55,034 bases of DNA from an uncultured Erysipelotrichaceae bacterium (GCA_927435855.1 CAKMJZ010000035.1:1-55034); one strand, 5' to 3'; shown: positions 7,780 to 17,174, numbered from the stretch's first letter. Translations and numbers: made by a program. The notes: generated by a model not told the origin, from the sequence alone.

Positions 7780-8738
7780 TATCGATTAAGCACTTCTTTA
7801 ACAGCACTGATAATATCGCTTGCGGTTAATCCATAAATCTTTTGAAGGTAGTCCGGCAATCCGACTTCGCCGAAACGATCATTGATCGCCACCCGGCGCA
7901 GCGGCACTCCACTTCCCTCTTCTGCCATGATTTCCGCAACCGCACTTCCCAACCCGCCTATTTTCGAATGATTCTCCGCCGTGATAATTACTTTCTTCCC
8001 TTCAATCATCCTTTTAACCAAATCCGTGTCAATCGGTTTGACTGTAAACATATCAACTACCGCAACACTCATGCCAACTTTCTCAAGCTCTTCCTTCGCG
8101 TTCAATGCTTCCGCAATCATCTCCCCGATTGCAAGAATCACGACATCCTTGCCTTCTGAAAGAACCACCCCTTTACCAATTTCAAACGTAGATGAAGGAT
8201 CATAAACATCCATTAATCCTTTACGGCTGGCACGGATATAGAAAATGCCATATAACTTAGATGTTTCCTTTAGCAGCCAGGCAAACTGCGTTGCATCGGC
8301 AGGAGCCAGTACGGTTGAGGTAGGCATCGCCCGCATCAAAGCCAAATCTTCCACGGATGTATGCGTACCGCCGTTATGACCCGAAGTGAAACCAGGATCG
8401 GAACCATAAATCCGCAAATTTGCTTTTTGATAAGCTCCGGACAAATACAATTGATCATATACACGTCGCGTCGCAAATGGTGCAAAGGTGTGAATGATCG
8501 GAACTTTCCCTAAAAGTGACATCCCCGCAGCTGCACCAATCATATTGGCCTCACTGATACCCATGTTGATGCACTGTTCTGGAAATTCTTTAAACACTTT
8601 CGCCGTACCTGAAGCACCAACTAAATCCGCATCCATAACCACAACTTGCGGATTGTCCTTTAATATGTCAAAAAGTGAATTCTGATAAACTGCCCGCATT
8701 TCAATCGGTTTTTGTTCTTTCGCAAATACGATAGCCAT
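7779..8738 (-). CDS. transketolase, C-terminal (pyrimidine-binding) subunit
   Basis: 319 residues: the pyrimidine and C-terminal domains of a split transketolase. Seen: VVMDADLVGASGTAKVFKEFPEQCINMGISEANMIGAAAGM (with the Glu of the ISEANM motif that activates thiamine diphosphate), FATRRVYDQL, and the C-terminal domain ending in a typical KIYGLTASDIISAV. Together with the upstream subunit it should move C2 units between keto and aldose phosphates. It is the last gene of an ascorbate-type PTS operon, so it probably processes the sugar phosphate delivered by that PTS. Confidence 0.92.
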   Translation of the reverse strand: MAIVFAKEQKPIEMRAVYQNSLFDILKDNPQVVVMDADLVGASGTAKVFKEFPEQCINMGISEANMIGAAAGMSLLGKVPIIHTFAPFATRRVYDQLYLSGAYQKANLRIYGSDPGFTSGHNGGTHTSVEDLALMRAMPTSTVLAPADATQFAWLLKETSKLYGIFYIRASRKGLMDVYDPSSTFEIGKGVVLSEGKDVVILAIGEMIAEALNAKEELEKVGMSVAVVDMFTVKPIDTDLVKRMIEGKKVIITAENHSKIGGLGSAVAEIMAEEGSGVPLRRVAINDRFGEVGLPDYLQKIYGLTASDIISAVKEVLNR

Positions 8739-9580
8739 TATCGGATACCCCCTTTTGATACAAACGCTTCTAATTCAATAATCGCCTTATCCAGCTCAGC
8801 CTTACTTTCAGAAGCAAAGCGAATGTGATGATTATCTATCAGTGTCTCAAAATACACGACTCCCTGACCTTTGACGGTGTCTAAAACGATACATAATGCC
8901 TGCCCCGGGTGAGCAAAACAATCATCGATTGCTTCAGAAATTGCTTTTTCACTACTTCCATTGACGCGTAGAGCATAGAAACCAAAGGCTTCCATCTTTG
9001 CCCTCAAGTCAAAAGGATTATTGACATCCAAAGTTAGACCGTCCAACTGTTTACGGTTTTCATCGATGAATACAAGTAAATTATCCAGTTTCTGATGAGC
9101 CGCAAACTGGAAGGCTTCCCATACCTGACCTTCATTGCATTCACCATCACCAACGATCGAATAGACTTTATTGTTTTGTTTATTCAGTTTCAAAGCTTTA
9201 GCAATACCAACAGCCAATGATATCCCCTGGCCCAAAGATCCAGTGGTCGCATCGACACCAATCGTCTTCAAACGATCCGGATGCGATGGCAGATTCGTGC
9301 CATTTTCATTCAACGTATATAAAACATCTGTAGGGAAATACCCTTTTAACGCTAAAGTCGAATAGTAAGATGGCCCGGCATGACCTTTTGACAATATGAA
9401 ATAATCTCTTCCTTGCCAATTCGGTCGCTTTGGATCTATGTTCATCTTCTCACCATACAAAACGGACAATGTCTCTACGATGGATAGTGCCCCACCCAAA
9501 TGACCAAATCCGCGATGAGCAAGCATCTTGCACGTTTCCAAACGAATTTGAGCCGAAAACAGTGTTAAATTCTCTGACAT
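8738..9580 (-). CDS. transketolase, N-terminal (ThDP-binding) subunit
   Basis: 280 residues forming the diphosphate-binding half of a split transketolase. Conserved: HRGFGHLGGALSIVETLSVLY, SKGHAGPSYYSTLALKGYFP, LPSHPDR, GSLGQGISLAVGIAKAL and the Mg/ThDP motif VGDGECNEGQVWEAFQFAAHQKLDNLLVFIDEN. Its stop and the start of the C-terminal subunit share a base at 8738, which favours equal production of both halves. Confidence 0.93.
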   Translation of the reverse strand: MSENLTLFSAQIRLETCKMLAHRGFGHLGGALSIVETLSVLYGEKMNIDPKRPNWQGRDYFILSKGHAGPSYYSTLALKGYFPTDVLYTLNENGTNLPSHPDRLKTIGVDATTGSLGQGISLAVGIAKALKLNKQNNKVYSIVGDGECNEGQVWEAFQFAAHQKLDNLLVFIDENRKQLDGLTLDVNNPFDLRAKMEAFGFYALRVNGSSEKAISEAIDDCFAHPGQALCIVLDTVKGQGVVYFETLIDNHHIRFASESKAELDKAIIELEAFVSKGGIR

Positions 9581-9601
9581 ACGATACCTCCCGTTTATTT
9601 G

Positions 9602-9627
9602 AAAAGGTGTTATCCTTAGATAACACC
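9602..9627 (-). terminator. hairpin between PTS IIB and transketolase
   Basis: Nine-base stem GGTGTTATC/GATAACACC (9606-9627) with a 4-nt loop, followed by TTTTC on the minus strand. The IIB stop codon is inside the stem. The short U tract suggests partial termination or 3'-end protection, tuning the amount of transketolase relative to PTS. Confidence 0.55.
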
Positions 9628-9906
9628 AACTTCTTTAAGATATGCACCTAATTTTTCTTCAAGTTCAGCCATCGATATGATATTGGTCAAGGTCACACAT
9701 GGACCATAGGCGGACAAAATATTATACATATCCTTACCGCAGACAAATACATCAGCTGCACCTTTGTAGACATCGGTCGCAGCACCATGTGCAACTTCAA
9801 CACCTTCAACACCAAATTTCTTCAATACTTTTTTAACATTCATTTCAACCAGAAATGAAGACCCCAGCCCACTTCCGCAGGCACACATGATTTTCTTAAT
9901 CGACAC
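9616..9906 (-). CDS. PTS IIB component, ascorbate (Ula) type
   Basis: 96-residue cytoplasmic phosphocarrier. The phosphorylated cysteine is Cys10 in CACGSGLGSS, the position used by UlaB-type IIB proteins; the rest (HGAATDVYKGAADVFVCGKD) follows the same fold. It accepts phosphate from the IIA protein and passes it to substrate bound by IIC. Family members take L-ascorbate or other small sugar acids and sugar alcohols; the substrate here is not determined. Confidence 0.88.
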   Translation of the reverse strand: MSIKKIMCACGSGLGSSFLVEMNVKKVLKKFGVEGVEVAHGAATDVYKGAADVFVCGKDMYNILSAYGPCVTLTNIISMAELEEKLGAYLKEVGVI

Positions 9907-9933
9907 AGACTACCTCCTTATCAAATAAATGAT

Positions 9934-9958
9934 GGTGAAGAGCTATTAGCTCTTCACC
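9934..9958 (-). other. intercistronic hairpin between PTS IIC and IIB
   Basis: Perfect 11-bp inverted repeat GGTGAAGAGCT/AGCTCTTCACC with a 3-nt loop and no clear U tract. Probably an mRNA stabiliser or partial terminator at the end of the IIC cistron. Confidence 0.6.
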
Positions 9959-9967
9959 TTATTATAA

Positions 9968-11329
9968 CTAAGCTTTCTTTGGTTGTACAAGAGTTAATAT
10001 GATTGGAGCTACGAAAATCAACAACGAAACAGCCAATAAACCATAACCTTGAATGTAGTTAGCAACATTACCCATAACAATACCGACCGCTGTAAAGTCA
10101 GAATCGGAGAATGTGGTATTTGCAAAACCCAACGTTCCAAGAACCGGCATTAAGAGTGCGGGTAAGAAGGTAATCAATAAACCGTGACCAAATGCACCAA
10201 TGATTGCTCCTTTACGACCACCGGTAGCATTTCCAAATACACCAGCGGTTGCGCCGCAGAAGAAGTGAGGAATAACACCCGGAAGAATCAAAGGCAATGC
10301 TAAGGTACCGCTTAATGCGATCAAGATTCCTAAACCGACCAAACCGCCAGCAAAAGAAACCAAGAAACCGATCAAAACAGCATTTTCAGCAAATGGAAAT
10401 ACGATTGGGCAATCCAATGCCGGCTTAGCATCCGGAACGATTCTTTCCGAAATACCCTTGAAGGCAGGAACGATTTCAGCGATTAATAAACGAACACCGG
10501 CCAAGACGATATAAACACCGCCCGCAAATGTTAGAGATTGGATAACAGAGAACAAGAACCAGTTGATACCCGTTGTCATTGCCGGATCAAAACCTTCTTT
10601 AAAGGAAGCAATCACCGAAACAAGAACGAAGAACATAAACATGGTCAATGAAATTGCTACGGAAGTATCGCGTAAGAATGATAAGCGTTTCGGGAATTTG
10701 ATTTCTTCTGTGGATTTCGATTCTTTACCGAAAATCGACCCCAACCAAGCAGAGAAAACATAACCTAAAGTACCAAAGTGACCAAACGCGATCGATTCTT
10801 CGCCGGTAATCTTGACCATGGTTTTTTGTGCCAAAGCTGGGAAGAATACCATCGTAAATCCTAATAGAGCGGAACCAGCTAGGATTAATTGCCAGCCTTC
10901 TAAACCACCAACTGATAAAACAACAGCAATCAAAGCAGCCATATACAGAGTGTGGTGACCCGTCAGGAAGATATATTTCCATTTCGAGAAACGGGCAAGC
11001 AAGATATTGGCAACCATACCGAATGCCATAATCAATGCTGTTGCTTGGGCATACTCATTTAAAGCCAAAGACACGATAGCTTCATTGTTAGGCACAACAC
11101 CTTGAACGCCGAATGCAAAGTTAAACAGTGCACCGAAATAATTCAAAGCGCCAACCAAGATTCCTGCACCGGCACCGATGATGACAAAGCCAAGAATAGT
11201 TTTCAACGTTCCTTTAATGACTTCTTCAATCGGACGACCTTGTGCAACTAAGCCAATCAATGCCATTGTACCAATGAGCAATGCTGGAGTGGATAACACA
11301 TCCTGAATAAACACTAATACAGATTCCAT
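9968..11329 (-). CDS. PTS IIC component, ascorbate (UlaA) type permease
   Basis: 453-residue polytopic membrane protein with about ten or more hydrophobic segments, matching the UlaA/SgaT family in length and in stretches such as GHHTLYMAALIAVVL, GEESIAFGHFGTLGYVFSAWLG, AGVRLLIAEIVPAFKGISERIVPDAKPALDCPIVFPFAENAVLIGF and GVIPHFFCGATAGVFGNATGGRKGA. It carries the sugar across the membrane while it is phosphorylated by IIB. Preceded 47 nt upstream by the IIA gene in the same operon. Confidence 0.93.
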   Translation of the reverse strand: MESVLVFIQDVLSTPALLIGTMALIGLVAQGRPIEEVIKGTLKTILGFVIIGAGAGILVGALNYFGALFNFAFGVQGVVPNNEAIVSLALNEYAQATALIMAFGMVANILLARFSKWKYIFLTGHHTLYMAALIAVVLSVGGLEGWQLILAGSALLGFTMVFFPALAQKTMVKITGEESIAFGHFGTLGYVFSAWLGSIFGKESKSTEEIKFPKRLSFLRDTSVAISLTMFMFFVLVSVIASFKEGFDPAMTTGINWFLFSVIQSLTFAGGVYIVLAGVRLLIAEIVPAFKGISERIVPDAKPALDCPIVFPFAENAVLIGFLVSFAGGLVGLGILIALSGTLALPLILPGVIPHFFCGATAGVFGNATGGRKGAIIGAFGHGLLITFLPALLMPVLGTLGFANTTFSDSDFTAVGIVMGNVANYIQGYGLLAVSLLIFVAPIILTLVQPKKA

Positions 11330-11376
11330 GTAACAATTTACCTCCTTATGTTACTTCGTACAATTTCCCCTTGTAC

Positions 11377-11817
11377 TTAATGCCCGAGAGTGAAAAGCCG
11401 GTAAATCTCCTCAGCACTCGATGCGCCTAATATCTTACCGATAAGCGCATCATCACCCAGAATATCAGACAACTTAGCCAGTGTCTGAAGATGAGACTCA
11501 CCATCGGATGCGGCCAATGTGATCAGTAAGCGAACATCAAATCCGTCTTGCGAGAATTTGATGGGATGGCGAAGCAGCAATATCCCTAATTGTTTCTTCA
11601 ATACTCCTTGTTCAGGACGCGCATGAGGCAAAGCAATATTAGGGGCGATCACGTAATACGGACCATATTTCTCCGTATTCTCGATGATACTATCCACATA
11701 ACGACTTTCCACATAACCATTTTCAATCAAAGGCAATACCGCCTGCGAAATAGCCTCTTTCCAGTCAGCCACCTCATCGATGATCCGAATATTCTTTTGT
11801 TGAATCATTTCTTCCAC
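11377..11817 (-). CDS. PTS IIA component, ascorbate/mannitol type
   Basis: 146-residue phosphoryl transfer protein of the PTS_EIIA_2 family. The phosphorylated histidine is His65 in APNIALPHARPEQGV, followed by LGILLLRHPIKF. It takes phosphate from HPr and gives it to the IIB protein. First gene of the PTS-transketolase operon, with a GGGAGGAAGG-type ribosome binding site in front of the ATG. Confidence 0.92.
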   Translation of the reverse strand: MEEMIQQKNIRIIDEVADWKEAISQAVLPLIENGYVESRYVDSIIENTEKYGPYYVIAPNIALPHARPEQGVLKKQLGILLLRHPIKFSQDGFDVRLLITLAASDGESHLQTLAKLSDILGDDALIGKILGASSAEEIYRLFTLGH

Positions 11818-11849
11818 ATGCCTTCCTCCCTTTCATAGTTGTTAATGGA

Positions 11850-11885
11850 GGACAATCCCTTGTCTATATCCTATAAGAATTGTCC
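11850..11885 (-). promoter_or_regulatory. inverted repeat upstream of the PTS operon, possible activator site
   Basis: GGACAAT (11850-11856) and ATTGTCC (11879-11885) are separated by 22 bp, about 35-70 bp before the IIA start. The position fits an operator for the PRD activator encoded upstream. I found no strong -35/-10 pair here, which would agree with an activator-dependent promoter. Confidence 0.35.
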
Positions 11886-11932
11886 ATAAAACAGAAGAAC
11901 AACGTTTTCACGTTGCTTTGTGCAAAAATGCA

Positions 11933-12946
11933 CTATAACATCTTCTTCTTTCGATAAGCTAAATAAGCCATCAGTGCCATAATCAGTGATAAGGCAACAT
12001 ACAAACCGAAATTCGATGTAAACCCTTTGATCATCCACTCATTAAGCGAAGCAATCGCAAAGGCAATGGAGATCAGAGATGAAATCTTCAGACGAGACCC
12101 ATTCATTCGCACCAATACTTCATCTGAATCCAACAGCATCAGACTTTTCTCCATAGGTATCAAACCTTCCTTACCCAATGCTTTAGCCAAACCGTCTTTC
12201 AACGGTTCATCCGTCAACGGCAATCCCAATTTGTAAATATCCGGATGCCCCCCTTTGACTACATAAGCAATTTTAGCTTTTCTCAACATTTCAATATCAT
12301 TAGTATTATCACCCAATGCCATCACTTCACTCCAAGAAATGTTAAATTCTTTAAGTGCCGCATCACAACCGACCGACTTATTGACCGACTTATTAAAAAT
12401 ATCAAAACTACTCGGATCAAATTCATCAAAGCGAAGTGCCAAGTGTTTTGATACAAAGTCTTTTACTTTATCCAATGGAGCATCTAAAACGATCATGTTA
12501 TACACCGGATGATTAGAATGCTCCTTTTGATCAATACTGTCAACCGCACTGCTCGAATGACCAATCAGCTGAACTAACTTCTTCTTTAACTTATCACCCT
12601 GATATACGACTGTTTTGTGATCCATATGAAAAGCATGCTCAAGCTTTTCATTATTGACCCAACTCAGAAAATGTGATACGACGTCTTTGTCGATTTTCAC
12701 TTCTGAAACTAACGTTCCATCAGACTTTTGACAAACCGCACCATTGATAGAAACGATGGCATCCGGTTTAATTGCTGCTAACAAGGACTTGTCTATAGAA
12801 TAATGCGTCCTGCCCGTCGCCAGAATAACTTTTATATCAGACTTACGTAGATATTTAATAGATGCAACTGCTGTGGCGGGCAATCGATGAGTCCGCTTAT
12901 CAATCAACGTACCATCAATATCAATCACCAATGCTTTAATCGACAT
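11933..12946 (-). CDS. HAD-superfamily Cof-type phosphatase with C-terminal membrane segments
   Basis: 337 residues. Residues 1-260 are a Cof-type HAD hydrolase: motif I VIDIDGTLID, motif II VILATGRTH, and the C-terminal GDNTNDIEML with a following Lys/Gly region, so a sugar phosphate or nucleotide phosphatase is likely. The last ~70 residues add two hydrophobic stretches (SLISIAFAIASL and NFGLYVALSLIMALMAYLAY) ending in RKKKML. Such an anchor is not usual in this family. The start overlaps the end of the PRD regulator by 11 nt, tying it to PTS control. Confidence 0.85.
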   Translation of the reverse strand: MSIKALVIDIDGTLIDKRTHRLPATAVASIKYLRKSDIKVILATGRTHYSIDKSLLAAIKPDAIVSINGAVCQKSDGTLVSEVKIDKDVVSHFLSWVNNEKLEHAFHMDHKTVVYQGDKLKKKLVQLIGHSSSAVDSIDQKEHSNHPVYNMIVLDAPLDKVKDFVSKHLALRFDEFDPSSFDIFNKSVNKSVGCDAALKEFNISWSEVMALGDNTNDIEMLRKAKIAYVVKGGHPDIYKLGLPLTDEPLKDGLAKALGKEGLIPMEKSLMLLDSDEVLVRMNGSRLKISSLISIAFAIASLNEWMIKGFTSNFGLYVALSLIMALMAYLAYRKKKML

Positions 12947-14999
12947 CCTCAGCTACCTCTTCATCTTTCTTTCTATTCACAATCAGTTCGTAAATTTGTT
13001 GAGGCACGTTGTAATCACTCAAATCAGAAACAAACTGTCCATCATTAAACAAATCCATAATGTCCTTCATGATTCCTAAATGACTGCGTTTGTCAATTGG
13101 TGCCAATATGATAACCACTGAAACCGGTCGATCCTCAAAGAATACGTCTTCTTCCAACTTTAAAACCGAAACTCCCAACGCATTGACACCATCACTAGGC
13201 AAAGCATGACCCAGAGCCAGATACGGAGCAATAACAATGTACGGACCGTAATATTCTACATTGGCAATCATTGCGTCTATATAGCTCTCATTTATTACCT
13301 TTTCATCCATCAAAGGTGTAGATGCGATAGTCAATGCACTTCGCCAGTCTTTGACTCTGCTCAGTACTTGAATCCTCGATGGTGAAAGCACGTTACTTAG
13401 TCTGATGGACATATTCTTACGCCAATCACCTTTTTCAATCGAAGCAAACATCGGTTGAAGTTCCAAAATTACCCTCTCCAACTGATCATCATTAAGATAC
13501 TGACCTACGATTTTTATGATTTTATCCATTGTGATCTGATTGCTTTTCACTTTGTTTGTACTACTTCTCACCACCCGGGATAAGATGCGCAATCTATCTT
13601 CCTCAGAAATAATAGGATTGACTCTTATGACTGGTACGGATGTATTGACATCCACCGTTGAAATGATGAAATCAATGGTAGGAATATACTTTTCAATTTC
13701 CTCTACCGGAACAATACCGATAACTTCTATGTTGGGATGAAGAGACTCCACTTCTCCCTTCAACATATTTGCGGTTGAAATGCCGTTTGGACACACCAAT
13801 AGAATTCGACTGGTTACATTGATGTTTTTCTGAGGTAAAAACCCGCCAAAATGCATCGTTATGTAAGCAATCTCCGCATCTGGAATCGGTAATCCCAATT
13901 TTTTCTTGATTCCTCGCGCCGCTTTGACTGTCAGATCAAACAAATCCGGATAACTAGCGCGAATATCAGCCATTAATGGATTTCCAATTTGAATTCCGTA
14001 TTTATATCTATAAATTGACATCTTCAAGTGATGTGCGATCATCGAAATCAGTTGTTCTTTATCATCAAAATTAATACACGCTAAAAGTTCGAAATCCGTT
14101 ACCAACTGACTAGCCAACTCAATGACGTCTTCCGTTTGTTCGATTTTAGTCGGTACCTGAACACGAGAACCCAACAAGTGCATTGCCAGATATATCTGTT
14201 CATTACTGTTCAACTGCGGAAAATAAATCTTAACCAACTGAAATTCCTGAGACTGCGAGATTTCCTCAGCATCGACTTCATCGATAACAATGGATTCCTT
14301 ACGCTTGATGATATTGTTAATCAAGGTGCTTAACGAGAAAATCATGCCACTTACATAATTGGTTTGAAGCCGATTCTCTACCTTATTTAACTGTATCATA
14401 ATCTGATCAACTTGATCGGGTTGATAGAAGTTAAGTAGCTTAAATCCTGGAATCGCACGATTGTGCAACAGTGGGATAATAGGATCAAAATAATACAAAA
14501 ACAGAGCTCTTTGCATGATGAGCGAACCTTCAACGCGATACCCGCTATGCGGTTCAAAAATTAGTTCTAAATCGTATTTGTTCAACTTTTGTCGAACAGT
14601 TTTTAAATCATTAAACGCTGTATTACGACTGACTTCACAAATCTGACAAAAATAATCAACAAACACAGGCTCGGATTGTCCCAACAGTGAACATAAAATC
14701 AATTGAGTTCGCTCTTTAGGCTGTAAGAAATAATACGAACGCTCGATTTCACTGCTAAGCAATTCACTAATTTTCTCCCTTTGAGAAGATGACAAAAACA
14801 GGCCTTTACTGCGCTCGACTTGGATGAATGCTATATGATGTGTTTCTAACCATTCATTAATTTTATTCAAATCATAATAAATGCTGCGACGGGAAACGTT
14901 CAGTGTCTTAGCTACTTCAACAATCGAAACGTAGTCATGATGTGTGAGTAATAAGTTGAGCATTGTTATACAACGGGTGTCTAGCATCCAATGTTGCAT
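12936..14999 (-). CDS. PRD-containing PTS-regulated transcriptional activator (BglG/LicR type)
   Basis: 687 residues in the order of MtlR/LicR-like activators: N-terminal HTH (VSIVEVAKTLNVSRRSIYYDLNKI), a second HTH-like region (FCQICEVSRNTAFNDLKTVRQKL), two PRD domains carrying conserved histidines (MAHHLKMSIYRYKYGIQIGNPL; ITMHFGGFLPQ), a IIB-like domain (ILLVCPNGISTANMLKGEV, Cys kept) and a C-terminal IIA-like domain (IVIAPYLALGHALPSDGVN, His kept). Phosphorylation by HPr and PTS proteins should gate its activity. It lies upstream of and on the same strand as the Ula-type PTS, its likely target. Confidence 0.92.
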   Translation of the reverse strand: MQHWMLDTRCITMLNLLLTHHDYVSIVEVAKTLNVSRRSIYYDLNKINEWLETHHIAFIQVERSKGLFLSSSQREKISELLSSEIERSYYFLQPKERTQLILCSLLGQSEPVFVDYFCQICEVSRNTAFNDLKTVRQKLNKYDLELIFEPHSGYRVEGSLIMQRALFLYYFDPIIPLLHNRAIPGFKLLNFYQPDQVDQIMIQLNKVENRLQTNYVSGMIFSLSTLINNIIKRKESIVIDEVDAEEISQSQEFQLVKIYFPQLNSNEQIYLAMHLLGSRVQVPTKIEQTEDVIELASQLVTDFELLACINFDDKEQLISMIAHHLKMSIYRYKYGIQIGNPLMADIRASYPDLFDLTVKAARGIKKKLGLPIPDAEIAYITMHFGGFLPQKNINVTSRILLVCPNGISTANMLKGEVESLHPNIEVIGIVPVEEIEKYIPTIDFIISTVDVNTSVPVIRVNPIISEEDRLRILSRVVRSSTNKVKSNQITMDKIIKIVGQYLNDDQLERVILELQPMFASIEKGDWRKNMSIRLSNVLSPSRIQVLSRVKDWRSALTIASTPLMDEKVINESYIDAMIANVEYYGPYIVIAPYLALGHALPSDGVNALGVSVLKLEEDVFFEDRPVSVVIILAPIDKRSHLGIMKDIMDLFNDGQFVSDLSDYNVPQQIYELIVNRKKDEEVAEDVD

Positions 15000-15019
15000 G
15001 AGAATCCCCCCTTTTTACC

Positions 15020-15049
15020 ATTTTAACAAATTAGAATATATTATGTCAG
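15020..15049 (-). promoter_or_regulatory. promoter of the PRD regulator gene
   Basis: CTGACA (15049-15044), 18-nt spacer, TAAAAT (15025-15020) on the minus strand. Just upstream is an inverted repeat with TTTGCA/TGCAAA arms (15053-15080). Confidence 0.45.
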
Positions 15050-15080
15050 ACTAATTTTTGCACACGAAACTATGCAAATT

Positions 15081-15102
15081 AAAAAAAACAGGCTTTCGCC
15101 TG
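15081..15102 (-). terminator. ltaS terminator
   Basis: CAGGC (15089-15093) and GCCTG (15098-15102), 4-nt loop, followed by eight U on the minus strand. Confidence 0.85.
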
Positions 15103-15106
15103 CAAA

Positions 15107-17074
15107 TCAGCTTCCAAGTACGACCTGATAATAATCTTGTTCTAAGATTTTCGCGGAGTAGAAAAACTTCGCATTAACATACTTAATCATATTCATTATA
15201 TATTCTTCATCTTCACTATATCCGTCATTCCAATAAAAAGTCTTAGTCTTAGCACTGTATCGACCCTTCTCCGTAATAAAACTGCGATCAACAAATATAA
15301 CTAGCGGCTGATTGTCTGAAAATATATCCAACCCCATATATAGCCTTGAGTCATACTCCAATCCCATTAAATTAGCAATGGTCGGAATGATATCAAGAGA
15401 AGAAACCGGCTTGTCAATGACAACGGGATTCTCCATATCATCCACATACAAAATAAACTGACTTCGATACAGTTCAAAAGTAGAATCTATCGTATATCCG
15501 GCCAATTCATTGAATTCTTCCGGTTGTAAACCATAAGGATAATGGTCGGCACTGATCGCAATCAACGTCTTATCAGCAATACCCGCCTCACGCAAGCGTC
15601 TTAACAAGTATTCCATCGACCGATCAAACTCGACTTGAGTCGCCAGATAGGCTTTAACATTATTAGAAAAAGGAAGATTTTGAACTACGCTTCGATTCTT
15701 AGCTGCCATCGAATTTCCCGTAAATGTATAAAGCAGATGTCCGCTCACCGTCATGTAATACGTATGAAACGGTTGAATGTCAATGTATCGATCAACCGTA
15801 ATTTCCATCATTTGTAAATCCGAGCGCGGCCAACGATCATCCATGGTTAACCCTTTACCAATGCCATAATAGTCATATCCTAAGTTAGGATGAGAAATAT
15901 CACGTTTGTAATAGTTGTAGGTATGGTTGTGAAAAGCCATGGTCTTATATCCTAAAGGACGTAAGTGATTACCCATCGCATAAGGCATATAGTTCTCCCC
16001 CGAAACAGGAAGACTCCATACACCTGCCTTGGGAATCAGTCCGGTGGTCGCCACAAATTCACCATCGGAAGTACTGACGCCCCAAACCGGATTGTAAAAA
16101 TTATTAAACACATAACCATTGTTGGCCATGTGGTATAACGTCGGAGTAGTATCTTCTCTTACGGCATAGTGCGAGAATCCTTCGGCTGTGATCAAAATTA
16201 AGTTATAACCTTCATAAATACCGGTCATCTTGTTCTTATTGGTCGGACGAACATTGGAAAAATAGGAATGCATATCTTTGAGCGTATCATTATTAGCCAT
16301 TTCAATCAGCTGCTTCCAATCGAGCTTCAAGACATTGTATTCAACCTCATCTTTTGGATCTTTCGAATCGTTAGGATCAACAATTACCCCCGGGTCTCTT
16401 TCCATATTGTCTAAAAAAGGCAAGACATCAATGATCATGCGCTTGACATCAATCCGAATGCTCGTAAGTAATCCGAGTTGACGAATGGAATCGATGGGAT
16501 ATTCATGATAATAATAAGCATCATAGGCAGAGCCGTTATCCTTGGACCCAAAGTTAATCATCAAAAGACCTACAACATGAAAGAAAAATACGAAACTGAT
16601 TAATAGTAAAATTAGCTCTCTTTTTATAATAAGCGCAGGCATTTTATTTTTGATGATCAAAAAAACGATTACCGGAGATAGCAATACCGGTAACCAAAGA
16701 TAATGTCCAATAAGCACGGCAACGATTTCTCGATAGAATTCACCGACTTGCGTTCCATGAAGCATCGAATACACAGTGTAAAACGTTTTAAAGAAACTAA
16801 AGTAGAACAGTTGGGTGCCATAGAAAATACAAATCAGTACAATGAAAAGGCCCATAATCCAGCGTTGCATCTTACCAAAAAATGCCGTACACAGCGTTAA
16901 AAAAGCAGCAAAGGCAACGGAAAATAATAATGTAAAAACCATTTCGGAAAGTTGAATAGTAAAAAGTGTATTTCGTTTTAAAAATACTTCCAAAAACATA
17001 ATGGTTATAAAATAGAAACCTAAAACTGAAAAAATCTCGCCAAGACCCGATTCCGGTCTTTTCGTTTGAAACAT
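15107..17074 (-). CDS. ltaS: LTA synthase family protein (glycerolphosphate transferase)
   Basis: 655 residues: about five N-terminal membrane helices (to about residue 190) followed by an extracellular sulfatase-fold domain. Key LtaS sites are visible: the metal/active glutamate region LILITAEGFSHYAV, the catalytic threonine in VSTSDGEFVATTGLIP, and the ISADHYPYG metal site near the C-terminus. It polymerises glycerolphosphate from phosphatidylglycerol into lipoteichoic acid. Single gene with its own terminator. A related primase or teichoic acid modifier cannot be excluded. Confidence 0.88.
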   Translation of the reverse strand: MFQTKRPESGLGEIFSVLGFYFITIMFLEVFLKRNTLFTIQLSEMVFTLLFSVAFAAFLTLCTAFFGKMQRWIMGLFIVLICIFYGTQLFYFSFFKTFYTVYSMLHGTQVGEFYREIVAVLIGHYLWLPVLLSPVIVFLIIKNKMPALIIKRELILLLISFVFFFHVVGLLMINFGSKDNGSAYDAYYYHEYPIDSIRQLGLLTSIRIDVKRMIIDVLPFLDNMERDPGVIVDPNDSKDPKDEVEYNVLKLDWKQLIEMANNDTLKDMHSYFSNVRPTNKNKMTGIYEGYNLILITAEGFSHYAVREDTTPTLYHMANNGYVFNNFYNPVWGVSTSDGEFVATTGLIPKAGVWSLPVSGENYMPYAMGNHLRPLGYKTMAFHNHTYNYYKRDISHPNLGYDYYGIGKGLTMDDRWPRSDLQMMEITVDRYIDIQPFHTYYMTVSGHLLYTFTGNSMAAKNRSVVQNLPFSNNVKAYLATQVEFDRSMEYLLRRLREAGIADKTLIAISADHYPYGLQPEEFNELAGYTIDSTFELYRSQFILYVDDMENPVVIDKPVSSLDIIPTIANLMGLEYDSRLYMGLDIFSDNQPLVIFVDRSFITEKGRYSAKTKTFYWNDGYSEDEEYIMNMIKYVNAKFFYSAKILEQDYYQVVLGS

Positions 17075-17174
17075 ACGATCACCTTCGATTTACTCAGTAT
17101 ATAATATCACAAACATCTATTTACGGAATAGAAAATCTATAAGATACGAGATTTCATGTTTAAGTTTCATAAAT

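Noticed and set aside
11895-11922. Possible cre box (TGAAAACGTTGTTC) before the Ula-type PTS operon
   Set aside because: Only 12 of 14 positions fit and it coincides with the weak terminator-like hairpin after the Cof gene, so a specific call is not safe.
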